DNA of 64,000 bases from Paenibacillus dokdonensis (GTDB taxonomy: Bacteria > Bacillota > Bacilli > Paenibacillales > Paenibacillaceae), in assembly GCF_004916975.1 (NCBI RefSeq), contig NZ_STGQ01000003.1, positions 514,501-578,500 of the forward strand, read 5' to 3'. How positions within the stretch are numbered: position 1 is the first letter of the stretch; the number at the start of each line of letters is the position of its first letter. Under the pieces are notes generated by a model. That model saw only the letters and a list, made by a program, of their open reading frames with translations. It was not told the origin of the DNA and searched no databases. Below are positions 17,620 through 26,247 of this stretch, piece after piece. A program made the translations under genes and the position numbers.

Positions 17620-19383
17620 CTATTCCTGCTGCAGTCTGATCAGTCCCGATGGAGGCAGCTTGAACAAATGAAGCCCCTCTTGTAAGTGAATCGTTTGATT
17701 GGAAATCTCCGAGCCTGTACAGTCCAATACGGTCATCATTCCTCGGATCTGCCCTGCCAGCTGAACAACGACAGCATCCCGGGAAGTGCCGTTCACGATC
17801 AGGAAGATTGTTCGCTCCACGCTATCAATGTGAATGATTTGTTCGCTGTATACAGCTGCCAGAAGGCGGTTTGAGTCCGATGCATACACAACCGGATACA
17901 TATACTCCGGCGACTGTGGACGCAGGCTCCCGGCAAGAAGCAGCTCTCGGTGCTCCCGCCAGAATCCAAGCCAAAATGCAATGACTTGACGGTGAGCTTC
18001 GGGAACCCTATCAATCAAGACGGACACCTGCGGGACGGAAAATAAGGAATGGATAAATTGGAGAGCGACATTTTCAGGTCTCTCATTCCAATTCCACATC
18101 ATCATATCCGAATGAACCGCGGTGTTTCCGCTCAGCAGACGGATATCGATTGAACCAATCCGGTTTTGGCTGTAATTATTTGGACAGTCTGCCACCCGGA
18201 ACATATTACCATATTTTCGCATCAATGGGCCGATATAATTTTGCCGGAATTCAATCATCACGTCCGGATGGATTGACTTCAGCCGCAGCATGACATCAGA
18301 GAGCAGGCGGTCTACCGCTTCAGGTACGGAGTCGTAATCCCTTCCGCCGCCAAGCGAATACCTCATCTCTTGAGACAGATTGAAAGAATCCACAAAATCC
18401 AGCTTGAAGCCGTCGATCCCCCAAGTCCGCAAAGCTTCTTCATACGTGCCAATCAGGTATTCGCGAACCTCCGGAAACCGGGGATCGAACACAGCTGTAT
18501 CTACACCGTAGCTGTTCATAAACTTGCCCTCGAAGCGGCTCCAGGCCTTGGAGTGCTTGCCCACAAACGGTACGGAGTACCACAGGATAAACTTCATGCC
18601 AAGTGCATGGACATGATCCACCAAACGGCGCATATCCGCAATCCGTTTCGGTGCAACCTCCCAATCCCCGCAGTAGGCGTAACCCCGCTGGTTATCGTCT
18701 GTCTGCCAGCCGTCATCCACGATGACCGCCTCGCAGCCCAGCTCCTTGGCAAGCTTGCATTGCCGCTCGATTTCCTCCGGATCCAGCTGCTGGTGGAAGC
18801 TGTACCAGGTGGAATACATTGGCAGACGGGCCGTGTCCGGCACGAAAGCCGGTGTATAACCCGGCATGTCCGCCCACCACTGTCCGACTTCACGCAGGCA
18901 GTCTGCATAAAAGAGTTCTCGCGTATCGATGCGGATGACCGCCTCATAATGATCGATGGGCGGGCAGGCTTCCGTGAATAGCTCCAGCCACACTTCAAAC
19001 TCCGCCGTTTCTTCATGGATACCGGCGCGCATCCGGAGCGGACGCATCGCGTCGGAGAAGGCTGTCGTCAGACGGTTTTGCCCCTCCGGGTTGTACAGCG
19101 AACATACCGGGGCCAATGACGTGGCTTTGGACTGGAATGGGGTACTGAAGTCCATTCGCAGGCCCTTTTCCCGGTTCGCGCCCGGATCCCAGTAGCCAGA
19201 GATATCGATGGCTGGATGCTGCCAGGAGATCTGCACGGATTTCGGAACCCGCGCTTCCTTCGTATCCATCACGAACCGGATGTATTCAACGCCATCCTTT
19301 TCTTCGATAAGCTCCAACGAGTAACGAAAATGCGTCTCGTCTGTATTGATATTCATAGGTCTTGCTCCGCATTGAAACCTCAT
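17620..19383 (-). CDS. Alpha-galactosidase, glycoside hydrolase family 36
   Basis: A 587-residue intracellular GH36-type enzyme (no signal peptide). An N-terminal beta-domain is followed by a TIM barrel with DDGWQTDD (223-230), nucleophile Asp329 in FKLDFVDSF and candidate acid/base Asp399 in RVADCPNN. A small beta-domain closes the protein. It should remove terminal alpha-galactose from melibiose, raffinose-family sugars or galactomannan oligomers. The ATG at 19383 has GGAGG six bases before it. It follows the MalG-type permease gene by about 20 bases and is the hydrolase of this transport operon. Confidence 0.9.
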   Translation of the reverse strand: MRFQCGARPMNINTDETHFRYSLELIEEKDGVEYIRFVMDTKEARVPKSVQISWQHPAIDISGYWDPGANREKGLRMDFSTPFQSKATSLAPVCSLYNPEGQNRLTTAFSDAMRPLRMRAGIHEETAEFEVWLELFTEACPPIDHYEAVIRIDTRELFYADCLREVGQWWADMPGYTPAFVPDTARLPMYSTWYSFHQQLDPEEIERQCKLAKELGCEAVIVDDGWQTDDNQRGYAYCGDWEVAPKRIADMRRLVDHVHALGMKFILWYSVPFVGKHSKAWSRFEGKFMNSYGVDTAVFDPRFPEVREYLIGTYEEALRTWGIDGFKLDFVDSFNLSQEMRYSLGGGRDYDSVPEAVDRLLSDVMLRLKSIHPDVMIEFRQNYIGPLMRKYGNMFRVADCPNNYSQNRIGSIDIRLLSGNTAVHSDMMMWNWNERPENVALQFIHSLFSVPQVSVLIDRVPEAHRQVIAFWLGFWREHRELLLAGSLRPQSPEYMYPVVYASDSNRLLAAVYSEQIIHIDSVERTIFLIVNGTSRDAVVVQLAGQIRGMMTVLDCTGSEISNQTIHLQEGLHLFKLPPSGLIRLQQE

Positions 19384-19402
19384 GTTAATCCTCCTCGCTG
19401 CC

Positions 19403-20236
19403 TTATCCTTTTACTGCCGAGCTTACGGTCAGAGCATTTTCCACCTGTTCAGAGAACAGCAGATAGATCAGAACCGTCGGAATCGTCGATATGACCATCA
19501 CCGCTCCCATGGCGCCCCAATCCGAAGTGAACTGTGTTTGGAAATATAATAGTCCCAGCGGCAGTGTCTTCAGAGCATTATCGCTAATCATTACGAGAGC
19601 GACCAGAAATTCGTTCCATGCGTACAGAAAGACGAAAATACTCACGGAGGCGATCGCAGGCTTCACAAGCGGAACCATAATCTTGAAGAACGTCGTATAT
19701 ACGCTAGCCCCGTCAATCGAGGCGGACTCTTCAATTTCATAAGGCAATGTCCGGAAAAAGGCGAAAAGGATAATCGTCGCAAATGACAGCTGAAAAGCCA
19801 CGTAAGGCACAATGACGGCCAGGTAGCTGTTCTGCAGATGAAACGTACGCTCCAGAATCAGCAAGGGAATCAGGATGATCTGCATCGGAATAAACATGCC
19901 TACAGTCATGTAAATCTTGGCACCATTAGCAAACCGCCACTTCATCCGGGCAGCCGCATAAGAGAACATCAGCGACAGAATGACCGTGAACACCACCGTG
20001 CCAACGGATACCACAAGACTATTTTTGAAATAATTCAGTAAATCGAACGCGGAAAACGCGTTTTGATAGTTCTCGAAATGCCATTGCTTCGGAATACCGA
20101 ATACGTTGGTGGAGAAGATCTCCTCATTCGTTTTAAAAGAGTAGAACAAAAGCCAGATGAGCGGATATAAGCTAAGCAATACGAACAGTGACAGCGGTAC
20201 ATAAATCAGCGTTCGATTCGTCAGTCTTTTCAGCAT
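19403..20236 (-). CDS. Carbohydrate ABC transporter permease (MalG/CUT1 type)
   Basis: A 277-residue six-segment membrane permease with EAA loop EESASIDGASVYTTFF and the MalG-like end VSSAVKG. It partners the MalF-type subunit encoded 14 bases upstream. With the alpha-galactosidase directly downstream, an alpha-galactoside substrate is the best inference. No ATPase gene is present in the operon. Confidence 0.92.
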   Translation of the reverse strand: MLKRLTNRTLIYVPLSLFVLLSLYPLIWLLFYSFKTNEEIFSTNVFGIPKQWHFENYQNAFSAFDLLNYFKNSLVVSVGTVVFTVILSLMFSYAAARMKWRFANGAKIYMTVGMFIPMQIILIPLLILERTFHLQNSYLAVIVPYVAFQLSFATIILFAFFRTLPYEIEESASIDGASVYTTFFKIMVPLVKPAIASVSIFVFLYAWNEFLVALVMISDNALKTLPLGLLYFQTQFTSDWGAMGAVMVISTIPTVLIYLLFSEQVENALTVSSAVKG

Positions 20237-20250
20237 AAGTACCTCCCCAA

Positions 20251-21132
20251 TTAATAACTGATTCTTTCCCGTGCCACCAATTTGTTAATGAGGATGGTGA
20301 ACAATAGACATTCAATAACCAATATCGCGGAGGCTGCAGATCCATATCCGTATTCGCCGGATCTGAAGGCCGCTTTATACATCATAAAGGTAAGCGTGTA
20401 CGAGATATTGCCCGGACCGCCATTGGTCATGACGAACATATTCTGGAACGCATTCAGTCCACCGGTAATCGCGATGATCAGGCAGAATTTATACGTTTCG
20501 CCGAGAAGCGGAATCGTAATTTTCCAATGTGTTTTCCAAAAAGGTGCACCGTCAATTTTGGCAGCCTCGTACAGATGTTCAGGAATGGATTTGATCGCCG
20601 TGTAAATCAGAACCAGCTGAACACCCATATTTTGCCATGCGTTGGTGAAAGCAATCGCCCAGATCGAGGTATGCTCTCCGCTCAGCCATGCCTGTTGATA
20701 CTCGATGCCCAGCAGGGAAAAGATGCTGTTCAGCAGTCCGCCGTCGGCATTGTAAATCGAAATCCAGAGCTGTGACACCACGACACCCGAGAGAACGACC
20801 GGAATGAAATAGCTTGTCTTAAAAAACTTCCGTCCCCTGATACTTTTGTTACTGAGTGCAATAGCCAAAATCGTTCCAAGTCCCATTTGGTAGACCACCA
20901 GGACAAAGGCGAAAATAAGACCGTTTTTAAGCGAAACCCAAAAGTCGTCATCCGTCAGCAGCCGTTTATAGTTATCCAGGCCGATAAAGGTCGCAGGTGT
21001 AAGCCCATCCCAATCAAAAAAGCTTTTCTGGAACGTTTGAAAGATCGGAATCATGACGATAACCGTAAAAAAGAGCAATGTGGAAACTGTAAATACGAGT
21101 AGCGCTAAATTATACTTCTGTCTGGATGTCAT
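20251..21132 (-). CDS. Carbohydrate ABC transporter permease (MalF/CUT1 type)
   Basis: A 293-residue six-segment permease with EAA loop EAAKIDGAPFWKTHW and the MTNGGPGN segment. The start at 21132 is chosen because AGGGGAGGGAG lies directly before it; an in-frame ATG at 21174 would lie within the intergenic hairpin (21149-21186) and lacks a ribosome binding site. Second gene of the alpha-galactoside operon. Confidence 0.92.
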   Translation of the reverse strand: MTSRQKYNLALLVFTVSTLLFFTVIVMIPIFQTFQKSFFDWDGLTPATFIGLDNYKRLLTDDDFWVSLKNGLIFAFVLVVYQMGLGTILAIALSNKSIRGRKFFKTSYFIPVVLSGVVVSQLWISIYNADGGLLNSIFSLLGIEYQQAWLSGEHTSIWAIAFTNAWQNMGVQLVLIYTAIKSIPEHLYEAAKIDGAPFWKTHWKITIPLLGETYKFCLIIAITGGLNAFQNMFVMTNGGPGNISYTLTFMMYKAAFRSGEYGYGSAASAILVIECLLFTILINKLVARERISY

Positions 21133-21148
21133 ATTCTCCCTCCCCTTG

Positions 21149-21186
21149 AAAAACAGGTCATCCAAGAAAGACAAGGATAACCTGTT
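21149..21186 (-). terminator. Intra-operon hairpin after the binding-protein gene
   Basis: On the minus strand AACAGGTTATCC and GGATGACCTGTT form a stem around an 11-base loop, followed by TTTTC. It lies between the binding-protein stop and the permease start, so it probably attenuates read-through or protects the upstream mRNA and raises binding-protein levels over permease. Confidence 0.7.
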
Positions 21187-21200
21187 CTCACCTACCTTAT

Positions 21201-22541
21201 TTATTTACGAGCCGTTTCCAGCGCTTTGTTCATGTCTTTAACGAAATCCCCAGCAGATTGTCCGGCAAGCAGCTTTTGCGTATTATCTTCCACGGCCGTC
21301 TTGAACTTCGCGTTCTCATATCCCCAAGCAAACGTCGTCATGGTTTTGAAATTAACCGAGTCATCCGCATATTGCTGTTGAATCGGTGAGAGTCCCTTTA
21401 CCGGGGTGACTTTTTCGGCCAGAATCGAGTTCGGATCGGACAGCAGGATCACGCGCTGCTTCGCAAATTCAAGGGAGAACAGTGCCGCATACTTCACGGC
21501 CACGTCTTTGTTTTTCGAGTTTTTGGAGACTGCGAAACCTTGGTTGAAGCCGCCGCCGCTTAAGTTCCACTTCACTTGATCCACTTTATCCGCATCGGCC
21601 AGCGGAGTGTACAGAATGCCAACCTTATCTCCCATGAGCGAGTCCAGGTTGCTCATCGACCATGCGCCGTTCATGTACATGGCTGCTTTGCCGGAGCTGA
21701 ACTGAGCCGCAGCATCGTCAGCTGTCGTGTTGAATGCGTTTTTGGAGATAAGCCCTGCCTTGGTTAGCTCTTCTAATTTTTGAGCGCCCTTCACGTAAGC
21801 TTCATCGGAGAATGTGCCTTCTCCGTTATCGAGCTTTTTCAAACCACCCGGTTCGGATCCTACGACCGCCATGTCAAGCAGCAGCACAGCCGGCCATTTT
21901 TCTTTGGCAAACACCTCAAGCGGCGTGATCTTCTTCGCATTGAAGGCTTTGACGGCTTCTAAAAATTCATCGTAGTTCGCCGGGACCTTCACGTTATTTT
22001 GACTGAACAATTCTTTGTTGTAATAAATGAGCCCTGCCCACTGTCCAACATTCGGTACCGCATAGGAATGTCCGTCCTTGTTCCACATCATCGGCTTTGC
22101 GCTTTCATTCAGTTTATCTTCAAGATTATTTTCCTTGATTACGTCGTCCATCGTTGCCAGGTTGTCTGATTTCTTAAGCGTCTCGATCAAACCGCTGGAT
22201 GCGTAGAAAATATCCGGCAAGCTGCCTGCTGCAGCATACGTTTTAATCTTTTGCTCATCGTCCTGAGCGGAGACCTCGAAGTCCACACTCACTTCAGGCA
22301 TGACCTTCTTCATCGCTTCTGCGGCCGCATCATACACAGCCTTATCGGGATCGCTGTACTGCGCGTAAAATTTCAGCTTCACGGATTCCGCCGCTGGCGC
22401 AGAGCCGCCCGTATCCGTCTTGCTGTCTGCCCCTGCATCGCCAGAGGCTCCTTTATCGCTTGATCCGCATGCGGAAAGTGCGAGCACAAGCATGGAAAGT
22501 ACCAACAACAACGAAGCTGGTTTTTTAACATTGAATTTCAT
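21201..22541 (-). CDS. Sugar ABC transporter solute-binding lipoprotein (alpha-galactoside operon)
   Basis: A 446-residue exported lipoprotein with lipobox LALSAC and a Gly/Ser/Asp-rich spacer, followed by a two-lobed type I binding-protein fold with PDIFYASSG and AVPNVGQWAGLIYYNKELF. First gene of the operon binding protein, MalF, MalG, GH36, possibly metallo-hydrolase. The upstream two-component genes probably control it. A cre-like site lies at 22585-22598. Confidence 0.92.
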   Translation of the reverse strand: MKFNVKKPASLLLVLSMLVLALSACGSSDKGASGDAGADSKTDTGGSAPAAESVKLKFYAQYSDPDKAVYDAAAEAMKKVMPEVSVDFEVSAQDDEQKIKTYAAAGSLPDIFYASSGLIETLKKSDNLATMDDVIKENNLEDKLNESAKPMMWNKDGHSYAVPNVGQWAGLIYYNKELFSQNNVKVPANYDEFLEAVKAFNAKKITPLEVFAKEKWPAVLLLDMAVVGSEPGGLKKLDNGEGTFSDEAYVKGAQKLEELTKAGLISKNAFNTTADDAAAQFSSGKAAMYMNGAWSMSNLDSLMGDKVGILYTPLADADKVDQVKWNLSGGGFNQGFAVSKNSKNKDVAVKYAALFSLEFAKQRVILLSDPNSILAEKVTPVKGLSPIQQQYADDSVNFKTMTTFAWGYENAKFKTAVEDNTQKLLAGQSAGDFVKDMNKALETARK

Positions 22542-22584
22542 CGATTATCCCCCTTTTTATGTGTTCGATATGATTTCATTCTAG

Positions 22585-22598
22585 TGAAAACGCTATCT
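22585..22598 (+). promoter_or_regulatory. cre-like catabolite box before the alpha-galactoside operon
   Basis: TGAAAACGCTATCT lies 44 bases upstream of the binding-protein start and keeps the central CG of the CcpA consensus. By family knowledge CcpA would repress here during growth on preferred sugars. Confidence 0.5.
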
Positions 22599-22644
22599 TA
22601 CCAACAATGGAGGAATCGGAACTGATTTGTATATTTCGACATTT

Positions 22645-24234
22645 TTATCTCGTGACCTCATATTCGCTCGGTGATAAACCGGTATGTTTTTTGAATGTTT
22701 TACTAAAATGTCCAAGGTCGCTATACCCGACCATCTCCGCAATACTCGACAGACGCAGGTTCTGGCCGGAGCTTAGCAGCTCCTTCGCCCTCTTCATCCT
22801 TGTCTCCACGATGTAATCGCTGACGCTCATGCCCAAGCCCTCCTTGAATATCTTCAGGAGATAACGGGGCTGGATCAGGAATTGGCGCGAAATATCTTCG
22901 ACTTTCAGCTGGCTGTCCGCATAATGCGTATCGATATGTTCTCTAGCCAGGGTCAGGATTTTGTTCGACTTGGAACGTTTGACGCCCTTTGAATGCTCCA
23001 GGACCTTCATGTATAACCCGTTCATCCATTCGAAGGCAGCCGCAAGCGACGGCTTGTTCGTGATGTCTTCAAACGGCGAGAAGCCAGCCGGGAAAATATC
23101 GCTCACATGCTTGCCGATTTCATGCACATAGGTCAGGCACAACGACACCAGTCCGGCCAAAATCATATGGATGTAGTCGCCGGAAAGCTGGTTGGTCTGA
23201 ATATACTGGCGAATGGCGTCCAGCGTTTCCTTGATCCGGTCCTCGTCGCGGAGTCTCAGGTGAATGAGCAGGTTTTCGTTCATCTCGCTTGGGTAAAAAC
23301 CGATGTTTGCAGCCCGTGCGACCATTTCCTCGTACTTCAGGACATGCGCCGTATTCATGGAAATCCGGTTGCGAAGCGCGATCACAGACTCCTTGTAGGA
23401 CTGGCGGATTGAGACGATGCCGCTGCCTACGCTGCCCAAGCCTGCCGTCACGCTGAAACCGAAGTGCTTGCTCGTCAGAAAGCATAATCGGTCGAGCCCT
23501 TCCGTCGTCATGCTCGAGCATTGTTCTTCGGTATCGTATTGCAGCAGCAGGATGATGCGATTCTCCGGCCCGTTGAAAATATACTGCTTTCCCTGGGTTT
23601 GAATCAGATCCCCCAGCAGGCTGGAAACGGTGGATTTGCGAAGACGGACCTCCGCAGGGTTGAGCAGCTCTTCATGAAGACCGTCCATTTCAATCGATGC
23701 CACCTGAAACAGGGTTTGTTCCTTGTCCATGTCGGACAGATGAAGCCGATTCCAGTCGAGTCCGCTCTCCTCTGTGCCGTCATTGCTGATCAGCAGGTTC
23801 AAGAAGCCTTCTTTTAACGCCATCCGTTCCTTCTCGGATTTGCTTCGTTCCGACTGCAGCTTCTCGAGTGAGCTCTTGACTTTGGCGAGGGCCACGAGCA
23901 GCTCTTCTTCGTCAAATGGCTTCAGGATGTAATCGTCCACCCCGATCTTCACCGCCTTGCGCGCGTATTCGAATTCGCTGTGGCCGGTGACGAGCAGAAC
24001 AAACGTGGAAGGGTAGCTTTCCTTCACCTTGGCCGCAAGCTCCATGCCGTCCATGTAGGGCATATTGATGTCCACGATGGCGATATCCGGCTGCGTCTCT
24101 TCGACCAGCTTCAGCGCCTCGATTCCGTTCTTCGCTTCGCCGCACAGCTCAAATCCATGGGCGTTCCAATCAATGACGCATTGCAAGTAAGCCCGGAACC
24201 GGGTCTCGTCATCGGCAAAAATCACTTTATACAT
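22645..24234 (-). CDS. AraC-family response regulator (YesN type)
   Basis: A 529-residue regulator: receiver domain with the FADDE acidic pair and phospho-acceptor Asp55 (IVDINMPYMDG), a long middle region, and a C-terminal AraC double helix-turn-helix ending TGLSPSEYEV. The start at 24234 overlaps the 3' end of the kinase gene by 8 bases and has GAGGAGAAC before it, so translation is probably coupled. Although longer in-frame starts exist upstream, they lie inside the kinase frame and do not fit the receiver fold. It probably activates the downstream alpha-galactoside operon. Confidence 0.93.
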   Translation of the reverse strand: MYKVIFADDETRFRAYLQCVIDWNAHGFELCGEAKNGIEALKLVEETQPDIAIVDINMPYMDGMELAAKVKESYPSTFVLLVTGHSEFEYARKAVKIGVDDYILKPFDEEELLVALAKVKSSLEKLQSERSKSEKERMALKEGFLNLLISNDGTEESGLDWNRLHLSDMDKEQTLFQVASIEMDGLHEELLNPAEVRLRKSTVSSLLGDLIQTQGKQYIFNGPENRIILLLQYDTEEQCSSMTTEGLDRLCFLTSKHFGFSVTAGLGSVGSGIVSIRQSYKESVIALRNRISMNTAHVLKYEEMVARAANIGFYPSEMNENLLIHLRLRDEDRIKETLDAIRQYIQTNQLSGDYIHMILAGLVSLCLTYVHEIGKHVSDIFPAGFSPFEDITNKPSLAAAFEWMNGLYMKVLEHSKGVKRSKSNKILTLAREHIDTHYADSQLKVEDISRQFLIQPRYLLKIFKEGLGMSVSDYIVETRMKRAKELLSSGQNLRLSSIAEMVGYSDLGHFSKTFKKHTGLSPSEYEVTR

Positions 24235-26042
24235 CGGCTTGTTCTCCTCTCGATAGCGGAATTCTGACTGTGATGTCGGCTCCCTCGCCCCGGTTGCTGT
24301 GGATGCGGATGCCGTACCGGTCTCCGAAATACAGCCGGATGCGCTCATCCACGCTTTTCAGTCCGAAGGTTTCGCTGCTTTCATGACCCTTCTTGAACCA
24401 TTCCAGCTGTTCGGGCAAAAATCCGACGCCGTCATCTTGTACGACCAGCTCCATCGTCTCATCCTGCTTGCGTCCCTCAATGGTAATGTGACCAAAGCTC
24501 CCCTTTTCCTTCAGGCCGTGATAGATCGAATTCTCCACCAGCGGCTGCAGGGTCAGCTTCGGAATCGAATAGTTCAGAGTTCGGCGGGAACGTTGATCCG
24601 GAAATCGAACAGATCGGAATAACGAGCGCTTTGAATATACAAATAGCTCTGGAGATTCTGTAATTCCTCGCGGACGGTAATGATCTCTTTGCCGTTGCTG
24701 AGCGCAACCCGGTAGAAGTCCGCCAGCGCCTTGGTCGCTTTTCCCGCTTCTTCGTTCTCCCCCGTTTTGCACAGGACATAGATCAAATCCAGCGTGTTGT
24801 AGAAAAAATGCGGCTTGATCTGCTCCTGGATGAGCGCCAGCTCATACTCCCGCTTCTGCTGCTGCTCTTCCCTCACCTTCACGATCAGATCATTGACCCT
24901 GCCCAGCATCATGTTCAGCCCAGCGCCGAGCATGCCGACCTCGTCCCGGCTTCTCACTTCCACGGGGCGGTCGATGTTCTCATCCCGGATGCGGTTCATA
25001 TGCTTGGCAAGCGACATGATCGGAGCCGCGATGACGCCGGAGAGAATGATGGCGCCGAGCAGCGCCAACAGCAGGCAGAGGCTGCCGACGAGTAGAATAA
25101 TGCGGGATACCTTGGCCGTCTCCCGGGTCAAATCGGCCAGGGAGATTTCATCGACGAGCTTCCAGTCGGCATGGCTGAACGGCATCGCCGTCAGCAGCAT
25201 TTCTCGCCGTCCTCCTTGCGAATCTCTTGGAAAACGGTATCGTCCGACATGATTTCCCGCTTCCGGTTGGATTCCAGCGGCTTTAAGAGGCGGCCTTCAT
25301 CCCCTGCTGAAATCACGATGCCGCGCGAATCCACGATGTAATATCCGGACGTCTGCACGGGACCCACCGGATTATATATACTTGAAAGCGTTTTCTCATT
25401 AATGTTGACGAACAGGTAACCAAGCGTCTCCATGGTCTCCGTATCCAGTATTTTTTTGCCGACGGTCAGCACCGCCTTGCCTTGGTCCAGCACCCAGAAG
25501 CTGCGCTTCTGCATCGGAAACCAGAGCATTATGCCGTTGCTGCGCTCGACGGTTTTGTACATATCACTTGCAAGCCCCGTCTCGCTGCCCGCCGTCAGCT
25601 TGACATCCGTGGTATAGACATTTTGGTTGCGGTCCACGAATACCGCCGACTCCACGTCATGAAAGATCAGCTGGGCAAAATCCAGCTTGTTCTCGATCTG
25701 GTTGCGCAGCACATGGTCGTCGCTGATCGGCAGCTCTCCGTCATGCTTCGCAGCAAGCTCCAGCGTCTTCAGCTTCACCTCTTTATTCAGGTCGAGCATG
25801 GCGATGTTGGCAAAGCTTTCGGCATTGACGAGAAGGGTATCGATCCGCGTCGTAATGAGCCGCGACTCGTCCAGCATGTTTTTTCTCGTTTTGCTGACGA
25901 TCGAATTCGTATTGGTGTTATAAGAAAAGAGTCCCAGCAGTAATAGCGGGATCACGATCAGCGGCAGATATACGAAAATGATTTTATTCTGAATCCTCTG
26001 GTTACGGAACCACCTGAATTTTCCGTTCTGCATCCTGTCCAT
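24227..26042 (-). pseudogene. Sensor histidine kinase (YesM type) with two single-base deletions
   Basis: Three consecutive reading frames together give one kinase of about 605 residues. Frame 1 (26042 to about 25200) has GGAGGATGA before its ATG, a first transmembrane segment and the extracellular sensor region. Frame 2 (about 25200 to 24575) has the second transmembrane segment, a HAMP linker and IKPHFFYNTLD with the phospho-acceptor His. Frame 3 (about 24595 to 24227) has the ATPase domain (PLVENSIYHG, DDGVGF). The breaks are at about 25198 (an A lost from GAGAAAATG, leaving GAAATG) and about 24580 (a C lost from CTCCTG). Both are -1 shifts and the flanking coding sequence is otherwise intact. 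Either a recent pseudogene or sequencing/assembly error; the regulator gene downstream is intact. Confidence 0.85.
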
Positions 26043-26066
26043 TCATCCTCCGATTCTATCGTTTCA

Positions 26067-26080
26067 TGTAAGGGCTTCAA
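26067..26080. promoter_or_regulatory. Variant cre-like box before the kinase gene
   Basis: TGTAAGGGCTTCAA lies 25 bases upstream of the kinase start and shares TGTAAGGGCTT with the box at 9890-9903. Role inferred from recurrence only. Confidence 0.3.
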
Positions 26081-26204
26081 TAATGGTATGCTTGAATCTA
26101 CCAAGCGTCAAGTATCGACATCCCATCCTGCTTTTTGCTATATTCCCTATATAAAATATGTATAATAGTGCAAGCTTTTCTAGCGGATGAAGCTCCTATT
26201 CAAC

Positions 26205-26242
26205 TTAAAAAAGCAGCCTGCGGATAAATCAGCAGGCTGCTT
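26205..26242 (-). terminator. Strong terminator after the adhesin-like gene
   Basis: On the minus strand AAGCAGCCTGC and GCAGGCTGCTT form an 11-base-pair stem around a 10-base loop, followed by TTTT. Confidence 0.9.
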
Positions 26243-26247
26243 CTCTT

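Noticed and set aside
24574-25200. Treating the middle kinase segment as a separate cytoplasmic kinase gene
   Set aside because: Its N-terminus continues the upstream frame without loss of residues and it has no ribosome binding site; it is part of one frameshifted gene.
24560-25210. Programmed ribosomal frameshifting in the kinase gene
   Set aside because: No slippery heptamer or stimulatory structure is evident at either break, and two -1 events would be needed. Single-base deletion or sequence error is simpler.
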